From: Bog-473 sp963750075
Lineage (GTDB): Bacteria; Actinomycetota; Acidimicrobiia; Acidimicrobiales; RAAP-2
NCBI GenBank assembly: GCA_963750075.1
Contig: CAVVPG010000005.1
Location: 255,155-319,154 of the forward strand
Direction of reading: 5' to 3'
Length of the DNA: 64,000 nucleotides
The stretch's first letter is position 1; each line of letters begins with the position of its first letter. Below the pieces are notes generated by a model. It did no database searches. It was not told the DNA's origin and saw only the letters and a list, made by a program, of their open reading frames with translations. Below are positions 35,820-45,442 of the stretch, in pieces. The translations under genes were made by a program, and so were the position numbers.

Positions 35820-36506
35820 TCAGAACCCGAGCGGCTCGTTCACCAGGATTGCGATGATCCGACCGGGGGTGATCGCCTTGTTGATGATCAGAACGTTGTT
35901 GACCCCGCTGGGGACGCCGTAGGCCAGCCTGGCCCGCCGATCCTCGAGAGGGAAGCAGTAGTCGTCGATGCGTTGCAGTCCCGTCTCGAGATCGGGAACG
36001 ATCTTCTGCGCGCCAACGACGAGGAGGACGTGACCCGCTCCGGAAGCGATCGGACCGAGCTGGCTTCCGCTGGCGGACGCGATGAGGAGTGAACCGTCCT
36101 CCGTCAGCGCGTGGACGCTCCCGACGACCCAGTCGGGCGAAGCCGACAGCTGCCGCATCTCACGACCCTGCATCTCGCGATCCATCTGGTAGAGACGAGG
36201 GCGAAGCGGCTGGTACAGACCGGATCGTTCGATGTCCTCGGCGACGCCGATGACTTCGAGCGTGCGGGAGGTGTTGTTGTAGACCTCGGCGCCCACCGGG
36301 AGGGTGGATTGCACGACCTTTCTCGCCTCCTCGGCCGAGTCGACCACGACGCACGTGATGCCGTTACCTTCGAGGGCGCTCGCCACGGCGCGGATCTGCT
36401 CTCGTGTCGCCACTCGAGAGAACTTCGCCTCCGCCTCCTTGCCGGGTCCCGCCGCCGAGGGATCCCCGGGTGGCCCTGCGGCCGGCGGCGTCTCCACGTC
36501 ACTCAC
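35820..36506 (-). CDS. LUD-domain (LutC/YkgG-like) protein
   Basis: This 228-residue protein has a disordered Pro/Ala/Gly-rich N-terminus (residues 1-25) and then the LUD fold: EVYNNTSRTLEVIGVAEDI, DWVVGSVHALTEDGSLLIASASGSQLGPIASGAGHVLLVVG, and RARLAYGVPSGVNNVLIINK. LUD proteins are usually part of the iron-sulfur LutABC lactate oxidase, but no lutA or lutB is near, so its role is open. The ASGSQLGP segment matches the conserved GTxxxx-GP motif in altered form. It overlaps the upstream flavoprotein by 8 nt, so the two are co-translated. Confidence 0.85.
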   Translation of the reverse strand: MSDVETPPAAGPPGDPSAAGPGKEAEAKFSRVATREQIRAVASALEGNGITCVVVDSAEEARKVVQSTLPVGAEVYNNTSRTLEVIGVAEDIERSGLYQPLRPRLYQMDREMQGREMRQLSASPDWVVGSVHALTEDGSLLIASASGSQLGPIASGAGHVLLVVGAQKIVPDLETGLQRIDDYCFPLEDRRARLAYGVPSGVNNVLIINKAITPGRIIAILVNEPLGF

Positions 36507-37779
36507 CGCCGACTTCGGCGAGGCGCTGGTGGACCAACGAAACGGCCATGGACCCCTCGCCTATGGCGGCCGCGCAGCGCTTGATCGACCCGCTCCTGAC
36601 ATCGCCGGCAGCGAAGAGCCCCGGCAAGCTCGTTTCGAGAGGCAGGGGCTGGCGGGACAACGACCACTCGTCGAGGGCGCCGGGTGACGAGCTGAGCCCT
36701 GCCCCCGTACGCACGTATCCGGCGTCGTCGAGAGCCACTCCCACGTTGGCCGCCCCCTGGCTGCGCGGCACCCCTCCGATGCACACGAAGAGCGCATCGG
36801 CCGGCAATCGAGTGCTGGCGCCTCCCGACGAGACGGTGAGGGCCCGCAGACGCGCATCCGACTCGAGACCGACCACTTCGGTATTGGTCCGAACCTCGAC
36901 GTTTTCCAATGCCATCACCTGGGTGATCAAGTACTGGGACATCGACGCCTGGAGCGAGCTACCCCGGACGAGCAAGGTCACCTGCGTGGCGTAGCGCGAG
37001 AAGCGGACGACCGCCTGGCCGGCCGAGTTCCCTCCGCCCACGATGACCACCCGGCACCCGCTGCAGGTGACCGCCTCGCTCGGGCCGGCGCCGTAGTACA
37101 CACCGGAGCCCAGGAGCTCATCGATGCCCGGAACATCGAGACGACGCCAGTCGACGCCGCTTGCCACGAGCATGGCCCGCGTCCGCAGGTTCGTACCGTC
37201 GGAGAGGTGGGCGACATAGGCCGGGCCGTCCCGGGTGACATCGGCGAGACGCCGAGCGAGGAGAATTTCGGCGCCGAATCTCTTCGCCTGGGCAGTTGCC
37301 CGCGTCGCCAACTCGCTTCCGCTGATCCCCTGCGGGAATCCGAGATAGTTCTCGATCATGGAGGTCGTCCCAGCCTGACCCCCTGGCGCCACCGCTTCGA
37401 TGGTCGCGGCGCGCAGACCCTCGGATGCGGCATAGACCGCCGCGGCCAGGCCGGCCGGTCCGGCGCCCACGATCGTGAGGTCGTATTCGGAGAGCAATGG
37501 GGCCGACACCATCCCCAGCCCTGTTGCCACACCCTCGAGCGTGGCCGGAGCGAGCTGTGCTCCGTCGGGGAGGACACAGACAGGCAGCTGCCCCTCACCC
37601 CACTCCCCTGCGGGCAGTAACGCTCCGACCCGCGCCGTGTCCTCGAGGTCGACCCACTCGTAGGGGACGCCATTGCGGCTGAGAAAATCGCGGATGCTGT
37701 AACCGACGGAGGACGCCCGGTGCCCGACCAGCAGGACCTGAGGAGTCACCGGCCTCGCGTCGTAGTCGATCATGGACAT
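36499..37779 (-). CDS. Thioredoxin-reductase-like FAD/NAD(P) oxidoreductase with N-terminal redox-like domain
   Basis: This 426-residue protein starts with a small domain (residues 1-95: LVGHRASSVGYSIRDFLSRNGVPYEWVDLE) resembling the glutaredoxin-like or response-regulator-linked leader of fused TrxB proteins. The FAD site VGAGPAGLAAAVYAASEG lies near 104, the NADPH site VVIVGGGNSAGQAVVRFSRYA near 243, and GLFAAGDVRSGSIKRCA near 390. The classical CATC dithiol is absent: the aligned place reads YYGAGPSEA. A TCSGC pair lies next to the NADPH loop. It may reduce a partner other than thioredoxin. GTG or ATG alternatives exist close to 37779. Confidence 0.88.
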   Translation of the reverse strand: MSMIDYDARPVTPQVLLVGHRASSVGYSIRDFLSRNGVPYEWVDLEDTARVGALLPAGEWGEGQLPVCVLPDGAQLAPATLEGVATGLGMVSAPLLSEYDLTIVGAGPAGLAAAVYAASEGLRAATIEAVAPGGQAGTTSMIENYLGFPQGISGSELATRATAQAKRFGAEILLARRLADVTRDGPAYVAHLSDGTNLRTRAMLVASGVDWRRLDVPGIDELLGSGVYYGAGPSEAVTCSGCRVVIVGGGNSAGQAVVRFSRYATQVTLLVRGSSLQASMSQYLITQVMALENVEVRTNTEVVGLESDARLRALTVSSGGASTRLPADALFVCIGGVPRSQGAANVGVALDDAGYVRTGAGLSSSPGALDEWSLSRQPLPLETSLPGLFAAGDVRSGSIKRCAAAIGEGSMAVSLVHQRLAEVGGE

Positions 37780-37867
37780 GGCGCTTGCACCACCTTCGAG
37801 ACGCCATGCTCGCGCGCCACGCTCCTGCTCGCAGGGGCGGATGCCATCAAAGGTCCTCTCAGTTCGC

Positions 37868-38299
37868 CTACTCGCTAATTCCGTAGAGAAAATCGTCGAG
37901 CGCCCGCCAGCTGGCCTCGGGAATCCGCCCCCCGCCGGGGTGCCAGGCCACGACGATGGCCACCCCGTCCGGGTCGCGGCCTACCACTGCCGTCCACTCC
38001 GCGTGCTCACGCCGGCTGACCAGGAGTCTCCGAGAGTCCAAATCGCTCGCGATCCGCTCCAGCTGATCGGCTGACTCGATTTCCAATACGAAGGCCCGCA
38101 GCCCGATGTGGCCGGCTCCTCCGACGGCACCACGCCCCAGCTCTCGTAGCACGATGACCTGAGTTCGGTCGCTCCCTGGAGCACTCACCGCCGCCAACTG
38201 TTCCTGCTTGGACAGCAGCGCAAAACCAAGCACCTCGCGGTAGAAGTCGATCGATCGGTCGAGATCAGCCACGTTCATCACGACACCCTGAAAGTTCAT
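37868..38299 (-). CDS. VOC-family (glyoxalase/dioxygenase superfamily) protein
   Basis: This 143-residue protein has one VOC module pair: VVMNVADLDRSIDFYREVLGF near residue 6 and the C-terminal GRDPDGVAIVVAWHPGG. The betaalphabetabetabeta pattern and the RDPDGVAIVVAWH segment are typical of metal-dependent lyases and dioxygenases or resistance proteins. ATG 38299 follows GGAG with 7 nt spacing. It stands between the thioredoxin-reductase-like gene and the CaiB/BaiF pair. The substrate is unknown. Confidence 0.85.
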   Translation of the reverse strand: MNFQGVVMNVADLDRSIDFYREVLGFALLSKQEQLAAVSAPGSDRTQVIVLRELGRGAVGGAGHIGLRAFVLEIESADQLERIASDLDSRRLLVSRREHAEWTAVVGRDPDGVAIVVAWHPGGGRIPEASWRALDDFLYGISE

Positions 38300-38533
38300 C
38301 TTGTGCTCCAAGTCTCCAGTAGCACGGAGGCGCCATCCGAAACCCCCGTCACCCACGCTGTCTCAATAGATTGCCAAAGTAGCGGTGCCTTCCGACCACC
38401 CGTCCGGGTGACCTGCGAAGTCCGTTGCAACCTGGGCAGATCGTGATCGACGCGGCGCTCCCGGGTGACGGCTTCTCCGCGATCGGCGTCCGGACGCTCC
38501 ATCGCTGCGGCATGGCCCCGAACGCGACGACGG

Positions 38534-39733
38534 TCACAGCGCCCAGCGATAGTCCTCCGTTGACTCGTAGACGATTCCCCGGGACAACAGCTCCTCGATC
38601 TCCTCGCTCGAGTAGCCGAGGCGCTCCATGATGCGTCGCGTGTGCTCTCCCACGAGGGGTGGAGGACCGTAGGGACCGGTCGGAGACTCCGAGAAGTCGA
38701 TCAATGTGCCGAACTGGCGTAGCTGCCCGAGGATCGGATGGGGATACTCCGCCACCAGGCCGAGACGCTCGTTGTCGGCGTCATGGAGCACGGCCTCTCC
38801 GTCGTTGGTGTCGACGGAGACCTCCGCGTCCACACCCGCTTCAGCGAGATGGTGGAACCAGGCCACTGCCGTCCGCGTGAGGAAGATCGGTTCGAGCACC
38901 GACTCGATCTCCACTCTGGCCGTCACCCGCGCCTCGAACGTCTCGTGACGCTCGAGGTCGGGTCGGCCCAGCACATGGCAGAGCCTTGCCCATTGACCCG
39001 AGGCGAAGGCCGCGACTTGGAGCCACCCCTCCTGCGTCTCGTACAGGCGGCAGCACGGCGAGACACCCACCTGGTTGCGGTCGAGACCGGGACGAACCGG
39101 GCCGGGCTGCCCCTCGACAAGGAACACGTCGGAACCGAACACGGCCGCACCGTTGAGGAGCGACGTCCAGAGGTCCTGTCCCTCGCCGGTACGACGTTGG
39201 TGGTACAGGGCGGCGAGCACCCCGACCACCGACACCATCGCGTTGGCCGTGTCGGTCATCCCGAAGCGGAGATACAGGGGCGGGTTGCCTCCCGCCACCG
39301 GACCCGCCTCGAACTCGAGGCCGCACGCGGCCTGGTAGAGCGGGTCGAGGCCGCCGGACTCCGACAGTGGTCCCTCAGCACCGTAGGCGTACGTGTTGCA
39401 GTGGACGAGGTCGGGGTTGCGCGCCTTGAGAGATTCGTAGTCGATTCCCAGGCGTGCTGCGGTTCCTTTGGTCATGTTGTGGTGCACCACATCGGCGAGC
39501 TCGGCCAGGCGCATGACCGCTTCGAGCCCCTCGGGGGCCTTGAGATCGACGGCAAAATCGAGCTTGCCGCGCTGGCACCCGAGGAAGGGCATCCCGGCCA
39601 TCCGCATGCTGTCGCCGCGTACGGGCTCCACCTTGATGACCTCGGCCCCCAGGTCCGCCAGGACCATCGGACCGAAGGGCCCGGCGAGATACTGGCCGAG
39701 GTCGAGGACGACCACACCGGTCAACGGGCCCAC
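38534..39733 (-). CDS. CaiB/BaiF-family (class III) CoA-transferase
   Basis: This 399-residue protein starts LTGVVVLDLGQYLAGPFGP and has LADLGAEVIKVEPVRGDSMR near residue 26, then GKLDFAVDLKAPEGL and LAELADVVHHNM. The expected catalytic Asp of class III transferases lies in the FGMTDTANAMVS region near residue 160. It moves CoA between organic acids by a covalent acyl-aspartyl mechanism. It overlaps the upstream CaiB/BaiF gene by 13 nt, and the two may form a heteromer like some formyl-CoA-type enzymes. It probably activates an acid for the nearby CoA pathways. Confidence 0.93.
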   Translation of the reverse strand: MGPLTGVVVLDLGQYLAGPFGPMVLADLGAEVIKVEPVRGDSMRMAGMPFLGCQRGKLDFAVDLKAPEGLEAVMRLAELADVVHHNMTKGTAARLGIDYESLKARNPDLVHCNTYAYGAEGPLSESGGLDPLYQAACGLEFEAGPVAGGNPPLYLRFGMTDTANAMVSVVGVLAALYHQRRTGEGQDLWTSLLNGAAVFGSDVFLVEGQPGPVRPGLDRNQVGVSPCCRLYETQEGWLQVAAFASGQWARLCHVLGRPDLERHETFEARVTARVEIESVLEPIFLTRTAVAWFHHLAEAGVDAEVSVDTNDGEAVLHDADNERLGLVAEYPHPILGQLRQFGTLIDFSESPTGPYGPPPLVGEHTRRIMERLGYSSEEIEELLSRGIVYESTEDYRWAL

Positions 39734-40908
39734 GACACGTCCTCCACGATCCCGGCTTCGAGCAGACGGTCGATCTCGGCCGCGGAATATTCCGCCTCCG
39801 CCAACACCTCGCGGCTGTGCGCCCCGGCGCGGGGCTGACCACCCTGGATCGCTCCCGGTGTACCGCGCAACACGGCCGGTACCCCAACCTGTGTGGTGGG
39901 CCCCAGCTCGGGATCCTCGACGGTTGCCGCCATCCCGTTCGCCACGAACTGTGGATGGGAGAAGACCTCGACCATCGGTCCCACCGCTTCGGCGCCAAGA
40001 CCGGCCTCGTGGAATTCCTCGATGAGCTCAGCGCGGCGCCGCTGCAGGTAGGCGGCACGGAGCCGGGCCTCGTGGCGAGCGCGCAACTCGGGGTCGGCGT
40101 ACAGCGCACGCGGGTCCACCGGGTCCAGCCCCAGGATCTCCTCGGGCGTGCGCGTCGGGGTGAGTCCGGTCATCGTCGCGGCGTGGATCCACTCGCCGCC
40201 GGCACACTCGAAGAGGGACGTCTGATGGATGCCGGGCGGATACGTCTTCGCCATCGTCTTGTGAAAGCCTGCGGGCGCTCGTTCGTGCTCCTGCCAGATC
40301 TGCGTGGTGTACGCGAGGACGCCCTGGTAGAGCGACGTCTGGACGTGCTGCCCGTGCCCGGTCGCCTCGCGGGAGATCAGAGCCGAGAGCACGCCCGCCG
40401 CCAGGAGGAAGCAGGCGGCCATGCTCGGGGCGGGAAAGTGGAGGTAGACGGGTCCAGGTCGCCAGCCGGGCTGCTCGCTCTGCATGCCGGAGCGGGCCTG
40501 GACCGTGGCGTCCCAACCGGGTCGGCCGGCGAAGCGGTGCCCGGGCGGATAGGCCGGCACCGAGCAGAAGACCAAGCGGGGAAGCAGCGGTGAGAGGTCC
40601 GCGTAGGAGAGTCCCAACCGGTCCATCGTGCCGGGGCTGAATGTCTCCACCAGCACATCGGCACTCCGGCAGAGCCGCAGGAACACTTCCCGGCCCTCGT
40701 CCGCCTTGAGGTCGAGCACCACCGACCTCCGGCTGCGATTCCAGACGTGGTAGCCGGGCTGACTCCGAAAGGGATCTCCACCCGGCGGCTCGACCTTGAT
40801 GACATCGGCACCGAGCTCCGCGAGAAGCAGGACACCGACGGGTCCCGCCACGCCCCAGCTCAGATCGAGCACCCGCATTCCCCGCAGCGGGCCTGCCGGC
40901 TCGGTCAC
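39721..40908 (-). CDS. CaiB/BaiF-family (class III) CoA-transferase
   Basis: This 395-residue protein opens LRGMRVLDLSWGVAGPVG and has LLAELGADVIKVEPPGGDPFR. RSVVLDLKADEGREVFLRLC and ADVLVETFSPGTMDRLGL follow, all family hallmarks. The position of the usual catalytic Asp near residue 170 reads HFPAPSMAAC, so the Asp is not evident; this subunit may be catalytically weak. The start GTG 40908 lacks a close ribosome site; AAGGAGG occurs about 45 nt upstream and does not serve this start. It is translationally coupled to the second CaiB/BaiF gene. Confidence 0.9.
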   Translation of the reverse strand: MTEPAGPLRGMRVLDLSWGVAGPVGVLLLAELGADVIKVEPPGGDPFRSQPGYHVWNRSRRSVVLDLKADEGREVFLRLCRSADVLVETFSPGTMDRLGLSYADLSPLLPRLVFCSVPAYPPGHRFAGRPGWDATVQARSGMQSEQPGWRPGPVYLHFPAPSMAACFLLAAGVLSALISREATGHGQHVQTSLYQGVLAYTTQIWQEHERAPAGFHKTMAKTYPPGIHQTSLFECAGGEWIHAATMTGLTPTRTPEEILGLDPVDPRALYADPELRARHEARLRAAYLQRRRAELIEEFHEAGLGAEAVGPMVEVFSHPQFVANGMAATVEDPELGPTTQVGVPAVLRGTPGAIQGGQPRAGAHSREVLAEAEYSAAEIDRLLEAGIVEDVSWAR

Positions 40909-41308
40909 GTGCCTGCGGTCACGCCGAACTCACGATCCACGGGTCCCCTCCTTCATGAATCTCCTGTCTACCAGCAGCCATGGTTGTCGACGGTGGCGCC
41001 ATCAGGGCCGCCCGTTCGATCTCGTGAGTGCACCGGAGGACAGCGTCCGAAAGCTTCCGGCGCTGTCGCCTCGACGTCGTTCGCGCGAGGGCCAGCAAGA
41101 ATTCACCACGGCGTCACGCAACGTCCCTTGTCGCAGTCTCGGCATGGTGTCAGCATGCGAAATCAAGCAGGGCAGGGAGCGGTGCCGGGCGCGACCCGAG
41201 AGTTCCGCGTCGCCGTCATTCGTTGGAAGGACAGAGGTCACCGGGAGGCGTAGCCGCCGTCATCGTAACCCCACGGTGCCGAGAGCGGATCGCTCGAAAG
41301 GGGAGGCA
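40909..41308. other. 400-bp divergent intergenic region
   Basis: This gap separates the CaiB/BaiF operon (minus) from the YD-repeat gene (plus). Short frames on both strands are basic, Arg/Ser-rich shadow types with no ribosome site or homology. AAGGAGG on the minus strand near 40950 has no matching start for the adjacent gene. I see no gene; it probably holds both promoters. Confidence 0.5.
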
Positions 41309-44034
41309 ATGGGCATTCGCAGCCATGCTGCACGGATCGCCGCCCTGATGACGTTCGCCGGCGGGCTCACCGTTTCCATCTGCCTCACAGCCGCCCCAGG
41401 CACCTCCGGGGCTACCGGGGGCTCGCAGGCGCCGGTCGTGGGGATGACATGCCCGAACGTCCCGACCACGACCCTGCCGCAGCTCGATCCGAACCTCGGT
41501 GCCCCGCCGCTGCGTCCGGTCTCGACGACCTGCCAATACGACACATCACACGTCGTCGTGTTCCTCAACGGCGACGGGAGGGTGCACATACCGCTCAATG
41601 ACGGGTCGGTCGTCACGATCAACCTGCACGGGCAGGTCGTCGACTTCGACCCGACGGCCGTCGAACTGCCGCTGTGCGCCAGTTGCGGCGTGACGAGCAT
41701 CGGCGACGGCACCGACACGGCGACGTTCACCTACAACGCCGACGACCAGTTGACCGAGCTTCTCGACACGGGCCCTGGTACGGCGATGGGTGGCAACGCA
41801 GTCACCTTCAGCTACGACGGCGACGGGAACCTCCTCACGGTCGTCGGCGACGGCGTCGCGGTGACGGTCGCCTACGACGCCGCCGACTATCAAGTCGCAT
41901 CCCTCGAGGACGGCGGGATCTACTACTACTTCACCCACGACCAGGGCAGCCACCACCTGATCAGTGCCGGCCCGAGCGGCTCGCCGACCATGCTCGGCTA
42001 CGACGCAGACGGCCGTCTCACCGACTACGGCCCCGCCGCCGATCCGACGGCCACGGCACTGAGCTACGACGCGGACGGGAACCTCACGGGCATCGCCGGT
42101 CCCGGCGGATCCGGCAGCTACACCTACGACGCCGACGGGACCCTGGCGTCGGTGACCGACGCCGCCGGTACGGCGAACTACAGCTACGACTCCAACAGCG
42201 GTCTGTTGGACACCATCGCCCTGCCGGGCGGCGTGACGACGACCTACCAGTACGACGCGGCCCACGGCGACGAGCTGACGGCGAGCTCGTCGGGCACGGC
42301 CAGCGGGCCGCCGACGACGACGCAGTACAGCTACGACGCCGCCGGCAACCTGACCGAGCTCTCCGACGGCACCACCAGCACGACCTACAGCTACGACGGC
42401 GACGGGCGGGTGGTCCAGGTGGTTGCGTCGGGCGGCCCGACGGTGAGCATCAACTGGGGTGACGACAACAACGGCGTCCTGTTCCAGAGCGGCGGCATGC
42501 TCAACTGCGGCCCGTCCGCGCCCGGTCTCGTGGCTCCCAGCTGCAACGCCGGGTTGTCCGGGGGCACCCTGCAGGGCAGCGGCGTGATCAACGCCGGGAG
42601 CAACCTGGCAGGCAGCGGCGTGCTCACGCTTGGGGGCGGCGTCTCCGGCGGGGGCGTCGGCGTCGGGCAGTCCGAGGGACTCGGCGGCCCGCTGTTCAAC
42701 GGCGGCGGGGAGGGCTTCGGGGGCGGCTCGCTGCTCGGCGGGGGGATCCTCGCCGGCTCCCCGGGCAGTGCCGGCACCGGCAGCGGAGGTGCCGGCTTCG
42801 GCGGAGCGATCTACGACGGCGGCGGGTTCGGCACCGGGACGGCCGAGCAGGGGGGGCAGCTCGGCATCGGCGGCGTGCTCACCCTCGGCGGCTCGGCGTT
42901 CGCCTGGATCAGCCTCCCCTCAATGGCCAACGTGAATTGCTACGAGTGCGATCCACTTTCCGGAGGCGGGATACTGCTCGCCGACAACGGAGCGGTCACC
43001 GTCTACGACCATGACGGGAACGTGTTGGCCACCGGGAGCGGCGAGCTCCCCGGCACCATCGGCGGCCCTGGCGGCATCAACCTCGCCACGCTCCACTACG
43101 ACAGCGTGGGCCGCGAGGTCGTCATCGACTTCCTGGAGGGCGACCCCGACCATCCGATCGTGGTCGGCTACGACGCCGGTGGCCGACTGGCCTCGGTCAC
43201 CGACCCGCTCGGCAACGTCACGCGCTACAGCTACGACGCGCAGAACCGGCTGGTGAGCGAGACGCCACCCGACGGAGGGACGGCCACGTTCGCCTACGAC
43301 CCGGCGAGCGGCGACCTGAGCCAGGTCACCGACCCGCTCGGCGGGACGACGAAATTCGTCTACGACGAGACGGGGAGCAATTGGCGACTGGACTCGGTGA
43401 CCGACCCGTTGGGCAAGGTCACGACCTACCAGTACGACGGTCTCAACCGCCAGACCTCCACCACCGACAACCTCGGCAACGTCACGAGCTACGACTACGA
43501 CTCCCGGGGCGCCATCGACTCCGTGACCGACCCGGACGGAACGCGCACCGCCACCTACGGCTACGACGCGGCCGGCGACGTCACCTCGGTCACCGACCCG
43601 CTCGGCAACACGGTCACCTACACCTATGACGGACTCGATCGGATGACCGGCGTGCAGGATCCGCTCGGCCACACCACGACCTACAGCTACGACGGGAGCA
43701 CCGATTCGGTGTCCACCGTGACCGATCCCGCGGCAACGTCGTGCGCTACGCCTACGACGCCGACGGGGCGCTCGACTCCATTACCGGCCCGAACGGACGG
43801 ACCGTGACGTACTCCTACGATCCGGGCTCGCCCCCGCCGGTGCTGCCCGAGGCACCGCTCACGGTCCTTCTCGCGCTGCTCGGGGTCGTGTTGCTGGGTG
43901 GGGCGGTGCTGTGGTCCCGCCGGCGCAAGCGGCCGTTGCGAGACCCTGGTCGGGCTCCTGGTCCGAGCGCACCAGCCGGCTGCAGATCGAGGTGGTCGAG
44001 TGGGAATTTGCCTCCACCCGGGCCAGGCGTATAA
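41309..44034 (+). CDS. Secreted YD/RHS-repeat protein with Gly-rich insert and C-terminal anchor, frameshifted near the end
   Basis: A signal peptide (MGIRSHAARIAALMTFAGGL, cleavage near GTSGATGG) leads into about 17 YD repeats of the form YxYDxxGxLxxVTDPLGN. They are split into two blocks (roughly residues 145-390 and 570-830). Between them, about residues 400-545, lies a Gly-rich region (SGGGVGVGQSEGLGG, GAGFGGAIYDGGGFG). The frame ends at 43807, but a missing C in 43727-43729 restores RYAYDADGALDSITGPNGR and then a proline linker, LPEAP, a hydrophobic helix and WSRRRKR, a wall- or membrane-anchor layout. The repaired length is 908. A strong GGGGAGG precedes ATG 41309. It is probably a surface adhesin; no toxin domain is seen. 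Confidence 0.85.
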
Positions 44035-44035
44035 T
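44008..44035 (+). promoter_or_regulatory. Promoter of the amidohydrolase at 44086
   Basis: TTGCCT (44008-44013) is followed after 16 bp by a perfect TATAAT (44030-44035). The transcript would start near 44042 and carry a leader of about 45 nt. The promoter overlaps the 3' end of the repaired YD-repeat gene. Confidence 0.55.
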
Positions 44036-44036
44036 A

Positions 44037-44052
44037 TTGACGTCGAAGTCAA
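44037..44052. promoter_or_regulatory. Inverted repeat at the predicted transcription start
   Basis: TTGACGTCGAAGTCAA is symmetric at 14 of 16 positions and sits directly after the -10 element of the amidohydrolase promoter. It is well placed to act as an operator. No regulator gene is adjacent. Confidence 0.4.
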
Positions 44053-44085
44053 AACCCTCGAATCGCCGTCTGCCCGGAGGTAGCC

Positions 44086-45291
44086 ATGACCAACATCGCC
44101 GTCGATTTCCCCGTCTTCGACGCGGACAATCACATGTACGAGACGACGGACGCGTTCACCAAGTTCCTCCCCAAGCAGTACGAGGGCCTCATCAAGTACG
44201 TCCAGGTCAACGGCCGCACCAAGATCGCGGTCCGCAACGTGATCTCGGACTACATCCCCAACCCGACCTTCGAGGTGGTGGGCCGGCCCGGTGCACAAGA
44301 GGCCTACTTCAAGGAGGGCAACCCCGAGGGCAAGTCCCGCCGCGAGATGATCGGCGAGGCAATGCGTTCACCCGAGGGCTTCTTCTCCCCTGAACCGCGC
44401 CTCAAGATCATGGACGAGCTCGGCCTCGACCGCGCGCTGATGTGGCCCACGCTGGCCAGCCTGCTCGAGGAGCGCCTGTTCGACGACCCGAAGGCGACCC
44501 ACGTCGTCGTGCACGCGCTGAACCAGTGGATGCACGAGCACTGGACCTTCAACTACGAGGGCCGCATCTTCCCGACGCCGGTCATCACGCTCCCGATCGT
44601 CGCCGAGGCGATCAAGGAGCTCGAGTGGGTAGTCGAACGCGGCGCCAAGATCGTCCTGATCCGCCCGGCACCGGTTCCGGGCTACGACGGCCGCCGCTCG
44701 TTCGCGCTCCCCGAGTTCGACCCCTTCTGGGACAAGGTCGCCGAGTTCGACGTCGCGGTCGGCATGCACGCGTCGGACGACGGCCTGATCCGCTACTACA
44801 ACCAGTGGGAAGGGCGGCGCGACGGCGAACTCCTCCCGTTCTCGGGGAGCAAGAGTGCCTTCGCGGACATCGCACACTCCCAGAGCCGCGGCATCTTCGA
44901 CACCGTGGCCTCGCTCATCGGGCACGGCATGCTCACGCGGCACCCGACGCTGCGGATCTTGCCGGTCGAGAACGGCTCTGCCTGGGTTCGCCCGATCGTC
45001 GAGGCGCTCACCCACTCCTACGAGCGCGAGCCCGCCCTCTACGACGAGGACCCGCTGATGGTGCTCAAGCGCAACATCTGGGTCCACCCGTTCCACGAGG
45101 ACGACCCCATCGGCCTGATCGACCTGATCGGCGCGGACAATGTCGTCTTCGGATCCGACTACCCGCACATCGAGGGCATGGCCGAGCCGTTGAGCTACGT
45201 GAAGGAGCTCGACGGCCTGCCCCACGAGGACGTGGCCAAGGTCATGGGAGGCAACCTGGCCACCGTCATGAAGGTGCCCTTCGCCGCCTGA
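44086..45291 (+). CDS. Amidohydrolase (PF04909 family)
   Basis: This 401-residue TIM-barrel hydrolase has VFDADNHMYETTDAF near residue 9, DRALMWPTLASLLEERL near 118, VAVGMHASDD with a metal His near 222, RNIWVHPFHEDDP near 330 and DNVVFGSDYPHIEG with the catalytic Asp near 350. Close relatives occur in actinobacterial degradation loci. GGAGGTAGCC stands before the ATG. It is transcribed alone after the YD-repeat gene and convergent with the GH3 gene. The substrate is unknown. Confidence 0.92.
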   Translation: MTNIAVDFPVFDADNHMYETTDAFTKFLPKQYEGLIKYVQVNGRTKIAVRNVISDYIPNPTFEVVGRPGAQEAYFKEGNPEGKSRREMIGEAMRSPEGFFSPEPRLKIMDELGLDRALMWPTLASLLEERLFDDPKATHVVVHALNQWMHEHWTFNYEGRIFPTPVITLPIVAEAIKELEWVVERGAKIVLIRPAPVPGYDGRRSFALPEFDPFWDKVAEFDVAVGMHASDDGLIRYYNQWEGRRDGELLPFSGSKSAFADIAHSQSRGIFDTVASLIGHGMLTRHPTLRILPVENGSAWVRPIVEALTHSYEREPALYDEDPLMVLKRNIWVHPFHEDDPIGLIDLIGADNVVFGSDYPHIEGMAEPLSYVKELDGLPHEDVAKVMGGNLATVMKVPFAA

Positions 45292-45442
45292 GCCTGTGCG
45301 GCACGGGTCCCCACGAGGGTCCTGATGACGGGATTCTCGAACTAACGGCTCTTCGCGTACTGGTTGCCGGTGCGGCCCGGGTGGGTGTCATCTCACCGAA
45401 CCACCTCTCGCTGGCGTCTACTGCTCTCGTCGGCGGGCGATG

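Noticed and set aside
41309..44034. Rhs polymorphic toxin or contact-dependent inhibition system
   Set aside because: No Rhs core cap motif, no C-terminal toxin domain, no immunity gene; the repaired C-terminus is an anchor-like helix.
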